A DNA stretch of 39,500 nucleotides, from NCBI GenBank assembly GCA_964058805.1, contig CAXKVV010000889.1, forward strand, positions 1-39,500. Reading direction: 5' to 3'. Within the stretch, counting starts at the first letter, position 1; each line of letters begins with the position of its first letter. The notes beneath the pieces were generated by a model. The model did not search any database. It saw nothing but the letters and a program-made list of their open reading frames with translations, and was not told the origin of the DNA. A program made the position numbers and the translations under genes. Source of the stretch: Schoenoplectus triqueter. Lineage: Eukaryota > Streptophyta > Magnoliopsida > Poales > Cyperaceae. Below, in pieces: positions 32,204-39,500 of this stretch.

Positions 32204-33244
32204 TAAGGTATAGTAGCCTCAGAGATTTAGTGACGAAACGATCAGTGTAAGGACTGTCGAATCTCAACTTCGAAAATAAATTATGCGAAGGGTGCGTGAT
32301 AGGGAAGCAAACAAGAAAGCAATTTGGGAAGTCTAAGTTCTCGACAACTAGACCCCTCGAGTTGATCCATATCGATATCTGTGGTCCGATCACCCCAAGC
32401 TCATTCAGTGAGGAGTACTTCATCACTTTTATCGACAACTAATCAAGAAAGTGTTGGGTGTACTTCCTCAAAAAGAAATCTGAAGCATTCGAGACCTTCA
32501 AGAAGTTTAAGGTCATGGTTGAGAAAACGACAGGAAAGAACATTCGGTCTCTGAAATCGAATAGAGACGGTGAGTACCTATCCAACCAATTCAAGTCATA
32601 CTGCGAGAATCACGGAATCCGTAGGTTTTTGACAGCACCTTACACATCACAGCAGAATGGTGTCGCCGAGAGAAAGAACAAGACAATCATCGACATAATC
32701 AGATCAATGATCAAAACCAAGGAAATGTCGAAGAAATTTTGGGCCAAAATTGTAAAGTATGCGAGTACATACAGAACCGATGCCCACTGCATTTCTCAAT
32801 AATAGAATCCCTCAAGAACTCTGGAGCGGCCACAAACCCAATGTTGTACATCTCAAGATATTCGGGAGCATAACAAACGGGAAAATCCCAGACTTGAAGA
32901 GAACCAAGCCCAAAGACAAAAATAAGAAGTATGTCTTTATTGGATACAGTGAGAAATCTAAAGCATACAAACTCTATGATTTGATCGAGACGAAACTCGT
33001 GATCAGTAGAGATGTCGAGCTAAATAAAGAAGATTATTGGGACTGGAAGAACCAGCAGGAAGAACTGTCAATTGAGGAAGTCAAGGTCAGACACCCAGTT
33101 CGAGATAGTGGAGCCTCAAACTCGAGAAGCTCAAATGAGGACTCTAGTTCGAGAAGCTCAAAGGAGGACTCTAGTTCGGAAAGCTCAGATGAAGCTGAGG
33201 CTGAACCGAGAAACCCAAGATTTCGGGATGTTCGAAATCTCTAT
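32170..33244 (+). pseudogene. Copia integrase remnant
   Basis: The zinc-binding region (WHM, RHL, LCEGCVIGKQ) is followed by the core with HIDICGP, SNRDGEY and QQNGVAERKN, supplying the D, D and E of the catalytic triad. A frameshift follows HMSS near 32200, a TAA lies at about 32442 where the family usually has Tyr in DDYSR, and another frameshift occurs near 32795. The C-terminal linker includes a serine-rich tandem repeat and is cut by the MITE-like insert at 33245. Confidence 0.85.
33117..33204 (+). repeat. Serine-rich tandem repeat in the Copia linker
   Basis: Three units of about 27-30 bp of the form TTCGAGAAGCTCAAAGGAGG plus ACTCTAG encode SSRSSNED, SSSRSSKED and SSSESSDEA. Acidic serine-rich linkers between integrase and reverse transcriptase are common in this superfamily. 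Confidence 0.75.
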
Positions 33245-33352
33245 GGGTTTGTTTAGCACACCATGAAATAGCAAAAAGTAGAATAAAATTGCTATTCCGA
33301 CGAAATAATTTGCCAAATGAATTTTAGACTAAGTAAAAGAGTGCGGAATAAT

Positions 33353-33395
33353 GCTAATCCGGTATACCAACTTATAGGTGGAATACCGGATTAGC
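33353..33395. repeat. Perfect 13-bp stem-loop in the insert
   Basis: GCTAATCCGGTAT (33353-33365) pairs exactly with ATACCGGATTAGC (33383-33395) around a 17-base loop. It lies just inside the left end of the MITE-like insert. Confidence 0.85.
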
Positions 33396-33420
33396 TCTCA
33401 TCGGAATAGCGATTATTGTT

Positions 33421-34512
33421 TGATTATATTATATTATATTATTATATTATGATTATGATTAAGATTTAGTCTTATTATATTATTATCTTATATTTATGAT
33501 TATAATTTATTATTATATTAATATTATGATTATTATTTATTATCATTATATTATTATTATTAAATTATTATTATCATTATTGTTATATAGTATCGTTACC
33601 GTTAGTATTATTATATTATTTATTATTATTATAAATATAATTTTAATATTATATTATTATGTTATGAATATAAATATAATTATTTTTTAATATTATATTA
33701 TTATATTATGAATATAAATATAATTATTTTATTATTATATTATTATGATCAAGATTATTTATTATTATATTATGATGATTATGATTATGATTATTATTAT
33801 TTTATTATGTTGTATTATATTATTATATGTTGATTATAGTTATGATTAATTTATTATTATATTATTATAATTATAATTATTTATAATTATTTTTATGATT
33901 ATGATTATATTTTTATTATTATATTATTAAAATTATGATTACTTATTATTATATTATTATAATTATAATTTTTTATTATTACATTACTATGATTATGTTT
34001 ATATTTTTATTATATTACTATTATAATATTATTATTTATTATGATTATTTTTTATTACTTTATTATTATTTTATTATGTTGTATTATATTATTATATGTT
34101 GATTATAGTTATGATTAATTTATTATTATATAATTATAATTATAATTATAATTATTTTTATGATTATGATTATATTTTTATATTATTATATTATTATGAT
34201 TATGATTATGGTTATATTATTATGATTATGACTATAATTATTATTATCATGATTATGATTATGATTATTATATTATGATTATATTATTAAAATTATGATT
34301 ACTTATTAATATTATATTATTATAATTATGATTGTAATTATAATTTTTTATTATTATATTACTATATTATGATTATGTTTATATTTTATTATATTACTAT
34401 TATAATATTATTATTTATTATGATTATTTTTTATTACTTTATTATTATTATTATTATTATTTTACTATTATTATTATTATTATCATCATCATTATTAGTA
34501 TCATAATTATTC
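33421..34512. repeat. 1.1-kb TTA/ATTATG simple-repeat expansion
   Basis: Nearly pure A/T with ATT, ATTATG and TATAATTATA words and very little G or C. A segment beginning TGTTGTATTATATTATTATA at 33809 recurs at 34078, an offset of 269 bp, and similarity continues for over 200 bp, so the tract grew partly by larger duplications. Open frames here are meaningless. Confidence 0.85.
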
Positions 34513-34675
34513 ATATTTTAACTATTCTGAGTAACAATTGTCAAACGATATTTTCGCTTTTCCGAATAGTCAAGAATACCACTCTTCTACCATTCTTCCA
34601 AAAAAAATATTATTCTATCACTCTTTCAAAATTATCACTCTTCCAAAATTATTCCTTGATTTTCCAAACGGACCC

Positions 34676-35648
34676 TATGAGACAACCGGTAAGGTGCACC
34701 TGATATGTCTGTTGGCCGATGCCGAGACGATCTCATTCAAGGAAGCAGTTCGAGATCTAAAATAAAAAACTACGATGAACGAAGAGATGAAGGCAAATGA
34801 AAAGAATAAAACTTAGGAGATGACAAATCTGCCCAAAGGGCACAAACCAATTGGAGTTAAGTGGGTGTACAAGAAGAAAATGACCCCACAAGACACAATT
34901 GAGAGGCACAAGGCGAGACTCATAGTCAAAGGATATCGACAGAAGGTCGGGATCGACTATGATGAGGTGTTTGCCCCAGTAACACGAGTGAAGGCAATTC
35001 GGCTGCTGATCTCGAAAGCTACGCAGAATGAATGGCCAGTACATTAGATGGATGTGAAGTCGACATTTTCTGAATGGTGTGCTCGAAGAGGTGTATGTCA
35101 AAGAACCCCTAGGGTACATGAAGCTCGGGAAGGAGCACAAGGTGCTCAGATTGAAGAAGGCGTTGTGCGGGTTAAAGCAAGCCTCGAGAGCGTGGAACAC
35201 TATGATTAATAGCTATTTCAAGAAAAATAGCTTCAAACAGTGTCCTTTCGAAACGACCATCTACGTAAAGGCACGCAAAGATAAACTCTTGATTGTCGCA
35301 CTGTATATGGACGATCTGATCTTCATGGGCAACAACCAAAGGCCTATTGACGTATTCGAGCGAGAAATGAGGCTCGAGTTCGAAATGACAGACCTCAGGA
35401 TGATGAGGTACTTTCTCGATCTCGAGATTAAACAGGAGAAGTCAGGAATATTTGTATCTCAAGGAGCATACGTCCGAAAAATTCTCCAAAAGTTCGGGAT
35501 GAGTGATTGCAACCTAGTAACGACACCGATGGAACTCGATGCCAAGCTCTCAAAATTCGAAGGAGGAGAAGTTGTGGACTCAAACACCTACCGGAGTATG
35601 ACTGGTAGTTTGAGGTACCCGACTGGTAGTTTGAGGTACCCGACATAG
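34676..35648 (+). pseudogene. Copia reverse transcriptase remnant
   Basis: Begins with ETISFKEAV, then a TAG at 34815-34817 where the family has Trp (TWELVDLPKG). LPKGHKPIGVKWVYKKK, RLIVKGYRQKVGIDYDEVFA and PVTRVKAIR follow. TAG at 35045-35047 replaces the Gln of HQMDVK, and a frameshift lies just after MDVKSTF. LKKALCGLKQASRAWN and the catalytic YMDDLIF follow; most plant Copia elements have YVDD. A 21-bp duplication at 35601-35642 and a TAG close this part. Confidence 0.9.
35601..35642 (+). repeat. 21-bp tandem duplication
   Basis: ACTGGTAGTTTGAGGTACCC plus G is repeated exactly, doubling the peptide TGSLRYP within the conserved YRSMTGSLRYP-type region between reverse transcriptase and RNase H. 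It keeps frame but would disturb the fold. Confidence 0.9.
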
Positions 35649-36262
35649 CATTTGTCGTGGGCGTCACAAGCCGATTCATGGAGGGCCTGAGATACACTTA
35701 CTTGAAAGCAGTGAAGAGGATTCTCAGATATGTCAAGAGGACATAGGACCTCGGGTTGTTCTACCAAAAGACTAATGTTTTTGAACTTACAGATTATATG
35801 GACAGTGACTGGTGCGGTGACATTGATGATCACAAGAGCGCCTCAGAATATGCATTCTACATGGGAGCCACAACCTTCACATGGTTGTCGAAGAAGCAGC
35901 CCATCGTCACGCTTTCCACCTGTGAGGCCGAGTATATTGCAATACCACTCAGTGTGAGCCATGCAATCTGGTTTAGAAGACTGTTGTAGGAGCTAAAGTG
36001 CCCACAACTTGAATCGACCGAGATTCGAGTTGATAACAAGTCGGCTATCGAATTAGCCAAGAACTCAATACATCAAGAGAGGACCAAGCATATAGATGTG
36101 AGGTTCCACTCAATCCAGGAACATATCAAGGATGAGGAGGTTCGAGTTGTTCATGTACAAAACAATGATCAAGTTGCAAATATTTTCACAAAGGCTTTGC
36201 CGAAGCCACTATTCGAGAACTGCAAGCATATGCTTAGGATGACGAAGGAACGAGACTTAAGT
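35649..36262 (+). pseudogene. Copia RNase H remnant
   Basis: DSDWCGDIDDHKSASEYAF, FTWLSKKQPIVTLSTCEAEY and RVDNKSAIELAKN identify the Copia RNase H, with the usual Asp, Glu and Asp residues. The C-terminal HIDVRFHSIQEHI and ANIFTKALPKPLFE are typical of the end of the polyprotein. TAG codons occur at about 35646 and 35988. Confidence 0.9.
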
Positions 36263-36264
36263 TT

Positions 36265-36273
36265 AAGGGAGGA
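36265..36273 (+). other. Copia polypurine tract
   Basis: AAGGGAGGA directly precedes the 3' LTR; it is the plus-strand priming site of the element. Confidence 0.9.
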
Positions 36274-36919
36274 TGTTGAGAGTAGTAAACTCCAAGTCTC
36301 GATCCCGAAGGACCAAGAGCTCAGGAACCCGACCACCTCGAAATACCTCATGCCAAACCCGAAGAAGCAACAACACCAAGGACGAGCAAGTGCCAAAAGC
36401 AAAGCACGAGATGGACCAGAACCTAACAGCTCGAGAACATCAGGAAGCTCGAGATAAACTCGAGATGGATGATGAACATGACACTTCTGACATCTGCCGC
36501 ATGTGTCAGAGAAAACTAATGGGAGCAACAGTGGAAGTGACAGAAATATGGCTAGGCAATTAATGTCATTGTATAGCTATGATAATTAGGATTAAATTGA
36601 TTGTATAGGATTGCAGTTGCATTAATGACACCGAACACTATAAATAAAGGAATAGTATAGTGTAAGAATAAGAGAGATAAGAGAGAGAAAACTATTTGTA
36701 AACACGGTTGAGTTATAAAGAAAATAACTTTCAAAGCATTATCTTCCTTCTCTCCAATCTAGTAATTTATTTTATTCTCATTTAATTTAGTTCTTCGTTT
36801 GTTCTTGTTTGTCAGAGTGAACACTTGTGTCAAACCTCGAGATAGTATTTCAAGTTCAAAGAGTTCGAGATAAATTTCGAGATAATTTGATTTCGGAATA
36901 AATAGACAAAAGGTCAACA
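36274..36919 (+). repeat. Copia 3' LTR
   Basis: Starts TGTTGAGAGTAGTAAACTCC and ends AAAAGGTCAACA, followed by the AAATC target duplication. It aligns end to end with the 5' LTR. Confidence 0.95.
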
Positions 36920-36924
36920 AAATC

Positions 36925-38227
36925 CACGTTGGTTTTCCACTGTGACTTCTCGTGGCTACATGTGATTGGAAAATAGTGGTTTACCAGTTGTGCGATGGGA
37001 TCCGACGATGGATAAGGGTGCCCGCCTAAGGCCAGCGTGGGTTTTGGTTCGGGGATTTCCGATGAAACTTTGATTTTTCCATGAGTTCTCACATCTTTTT
37101 AAACCCTATGGGCAAATCCTGGCGCCGGATCAGGCTACAACTGAGCATACTAATTTTTGGGTTGTTCAGGTACGAGTTGGGTTCTGTGACACTGTGTAGC
37201 TCCCTCCGCTGTAGTGGATCACGTATTGCGACCCGAATGGATTTTGGACCAATTATGATGTCTCAATGGAAGTTGAACAAGAAGGCTTTATTCCTCCACT
37301 GTCACCTCTCCCACAACAGTCGGGTTCAGGAGGTGTTGGATGTGGTGATAGATTTAAAGGTAAAGGGAAGATGATTGAGTTGGGGGCCGGCTCCACCTCA
37401 ATTAGGACAACCTCTGTCCAAACGACCGAACAATGGTGAAGGAAGTAGTGAGACTATTCCTGGTGTTGTAGCGATGTATGAATGTGCGATTATGGAGACA
37501 AGTGAATTGGTACCGCTGGTACAGGTGGGATCGGTATCGTCGTTGGCTTAAGATCTGAGGGTACTGATGGCCCCATCCCCTATAGTTGTGAGTCAAGGAC
37601 CGATCATTCCTCTATCGGTACCTCCCACAATGTCGGTAGAGGACCAATCAGTATCGTTGGTCTCGCTGGTAGATGCTGGTACCAAGGAGAAGCTGAGATC
37701 ACTCCATCGGCTCTGCTGGTGTCCTCTTCACTATCGATGGAGCAACAGTCAGTTCTCCAACCAAATTCTGTGTTTATGGATATACCTATCAATGAGGATC
37801 AAAGATCAGGTCATGTGGAGAATGTAGTTGATAACGGGCTTCTTTTGATCCAAGTTCAGATACAGCCATTGGTTCTGGTATCTCCTCCTAGCCAAAATTC
37901 AGTAAGGTGTAGCATCCATCTTAAAGTGAAAGGTCTTAATGAAAGTGCATCTAAAACTCTCTCTCAAGCTATAACAAGTAGCTCAATTATGGCTCAATTT
38001 TCTTTTTCTAGATTTACACATGATGAAATTTTTGCACTATTTCGTTCTTTTAGGGTTCAGCTTGGTAAGGATGATTCTCAAAGGGATATTATAATAAGTA
38101 GATTTCAAAACATGCAATGAGATAGTTTTAACACTTTGGTTAATCAGCTCATAAATCATTCTTATTATGATACTTTTGAGATAGTTACAATAACTCCTAT
38201 GGAGTCTGAAGATTACCAATTTGTTAT
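36925..38227 (+). pseudogene. LINE ORF1 3' part
   Basis: Sequence resuming after the Copia target site. Recognisable plant L1 ORF1-type phrases occur in shifting frames (for example HLFKPYGQILA near 37090-37120). A longer readable block at 37719-38120 has no domain I can name, and a stop at 38118-38120 splits it from a further segment ending about 38233. Several stops and frame changes are present. Confidence 0.55.
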
Positions 38228-38230
38228 TCA

Positions 38231-39500
38231 ATGATTTTTTTATGTTGGAATATTAGAGATATCAATGCTCCTCATAAAAAGAACATTTTGCATAATATAA
38301 TTCAGTTTCGTAAGATTGATATAGTTCTTGTTCAAGAAACAAAAAAAAAACAGGATTTCTCTAAACGTATTTAAGATCTATTTGTAGCAAATTTGATATT
38401 TGAGTAACTTTGTCAGCTATTGAATTGTCAGGAGGTATTACTGTCGGTTGTGATAGCTCTCAATTCATTCTAGAAAATGCCATAGTTGGTTCTTTCTCTG
38501 TAACTCTAATGCTTAAGAATAGAGTAGATGATACTAACTGAACTTTCACTTCTTTGTATGGTCCTGTAGATGCTAGTTTAAAAGGTCAATTTTGGAAGGA
38601 ATTAAGAAATATTAGTATAGTTAGATATGTAGCTTGGTTACTGTGTGGGGATTTTAATGCTATTAGGTTTAAACATAAAAAATCAGGTCTTAATTTTCAG
38701 AATAGGGTCAGTGCTCGTTTTAATGCATTTTTAGATGATTATGCTTTCATTGAATATGAATTATCTAATAGAAGATTTACTTGGTCCAATGGGTGACAAT
38801 TTGCTTTACTTGATAGGTTCTTGTGTAGCATACAATGGGATTCGCTGTATAATCATAGTATTGTTAGGGATCTAACCAAATATGGCTCAGATCATTGTCC
38901 ATTGGTGCTACAAACTAATATGGTTAATTTGAAAGATAGTTACATTTTTAGATGCGATAAAGCTTGGTTTGATATTCCTGAATTCAATGAATTAGTTTTC
39001 AAATGGTGGTTAAAGTTTAAATTGTCTGGAGATATAGGAAAATCTTGGCATGAAAAACTTAAGTTCATGAGAAGAAAGATTAGAGGGTGGCATAAGAATT
39101 TTTTAGGTGAAAAAAGAAGAAAAAAACAAACTTTGTTATGTACATTTTAAAAGTTGGTTTTGAAAAAGCCTATGATAGAGTTAGTTGGGCTTTTCTAAAG
39201 GACTTATTGGTAAGCAGAGGGTTTGGTAAGGTGTGGTCCAATTGGATTGAGACTCTATTAGTTGGTGCTAAAACTTGTGTTAATTTGAATAGTAAATCTC
39301 ACTCAATATTTTCAATGTAAGAGAGGTATCAGACAAGAGGATCCACTCTCCCCTTTATTATTTGATTTGGTAACTGATACCCCATGTCAATTATTAATTA
39401 GAGGTACTGAGTTAGGAATGCTTCATGGGTTAGGCCCTATTTTGGCAAATGGTAAACAAGTTACAAATTTTTATTATGTTGATGATATAATTTTTTTCCT
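38231..39500 (+). pseudogene. LINE ORF2 (endonuclease and reverse transcriptase), broken and partial
   Basis: The ATG at 38231 opens MIFLCWNIRDINAPHKKNI and leads to DIVLVQETK, the start of an apurinic-type endonuclease. LLCGDFNAI (near 38640) and YGSDHCPLVL (near 38880) supply further catalytic motifs. Stops lie near 38372 and 38538. After WHKNFLGEKRRKKQ (about 39090-39125) the sequence jumps directly to ILKVGFEKAYDRVSWAFL, so the linker and early reverse transcriptase are missing. The first catalytic Asp (usual DFEKAYD) is Gly. A frameshift near 39318 precedes KRGIRQEDPLSPLLF, and the window ends at NFYYVDDIIFF. Confidence 0.85.

Larger units (their letters stand above)
33245..34675. mobile_element. 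MITE-like insert packed with TTA-type repeats
   Basis: The insert starts GGGTTTGTTTAG and ends CCAAACGGACCC, inverted repeats matching at 9 of 12 positions. It is flanked by TAT on both sides (33242-33244 and 34676-34678), and the Copia reading frame is continuous across the flanks (NLY then ETTGKVHL). The first 175 bp and last 165 bp are ordinary sequence; the middle is TTA/ATTATG simple repeat. The GGGTCCGTTTGG-type end and a 3-bp duplication resemble Harbinger/Tourist-like elements, although the usual duplication is TAA or TTA. Confidence 0.7.
30160..36919 (+). mobile_element. Ty1/Copia LTR retrotransposon inserted in the LINE
   Basis: Two LTRs (30160-30803 and 36274-36919) are bounded by TGTTGAGAGTA and GTCAACA and flanked by identical AAATC (30155-30159 and 36920-36924). 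A tRNA-Met primer-binding site and a polypurine tract are in their expected places. The internal order gag, protease, integrase, reverse transcriptase, RNase H is that of Copia. Stops, frameshifts and a 1.4-kb insert break the polyprotein, so it is non-autonomous. Hand comparison gives about 50-60 LTR differences over about 645 bp, mostly transitions. Confidence 0.95.
29450..39500 (+). mobile_element. L1-type LINE, split by a Copia element and cut by the window end
   Basis: A 5' leader starting near 29450 is followed by an ORF1 with a CCHC zinc knuckle, then after the Copia insertion by the ORF1 C-terminal region and ORF2 endonuclease and reverse transcriptase remnants in the same orientation. 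The order is that of plant L1 elements. The 3' end and its target duplication are outside the window; the 5' limit is approximate. Confidence 0.8.

Noticed and set aside
33496..34278. Ile/Tyr-rich open frames
   Set aside because: They are translations of TTA/ATTATG simple repeats.

Overview
This window is nuclear DNA from a flowering plant, most likely a dicot. It is very AT-rich, has intron-containing genes, and is crowded with typical plant transposons: Copia and other LTR elements, an L1-type LINE, CACTA, hAT, Mutator and Harbinger-type MITEs. There is no sign of bacterial or organellar origin. No species can be named from the sequence.

One intact host gene is visible: a three-exon plus-strand gene at 3261-6333 encoding a 437-residue CCT-domain protein of the CIA2 (CHLOROPLAST IMPORT APPARATUS 2) type. 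Its second intron is a GC-AG intron that splits the CCT domain. Intron 1 carries a small retroposon tail with a 17-bp target-site duplication. The upstream region holds a direct duplication, one copy of which is interrupted by a Harbinger-type MITE, and a fold-back element just before the leader. A second host gene may end in the window on the minus strand: two short in-phase exons at 29346-29393 and 28889-28927. I do not recognise the product.

From 6.6 to 25.6 kb I find no convincing gene. This part holds a solo Copia-like LTR (8734-10320), a hAT-type element with a Mutator-like MITE inserted exactly across its left junction (10734-11678), a 21-bp minisatellite (14693-14840), fold-back and GGGTCGG-type MITE copies, an LTR-like remnant with palindromic motifs (17436-18444), and an apparent 5.2-kb solo LTR (19562-24747) flanked by ATATA.

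From 25.8 to 28.6 kb lies a decayed minus-strand CACTA element with tnp2, DUF4218 and DUF4216 remnants and one recognisable CACTA terminus. From about 29.45 kb to the window end is a plus-strand LINE. It is split by a 6.76-kb Copia element (30160-36919) with matching 5-bp target duplications, a primer-binding site and a polypurine tract. That Copia is itself split by a 1.4-kb MITE-like insert filled with TTA-type simple repeats (33245-34675). The window stops at the YVDD motif of the LINE reverse transcriptase. All element-encoded proteins seen are broken by stops or frameshifts, so none looks autonomous.

I found no evidence of a new biological system. The most informative points are the GC-AG intron in the CCT domain and the order of insertions that can be read from the nested elements.
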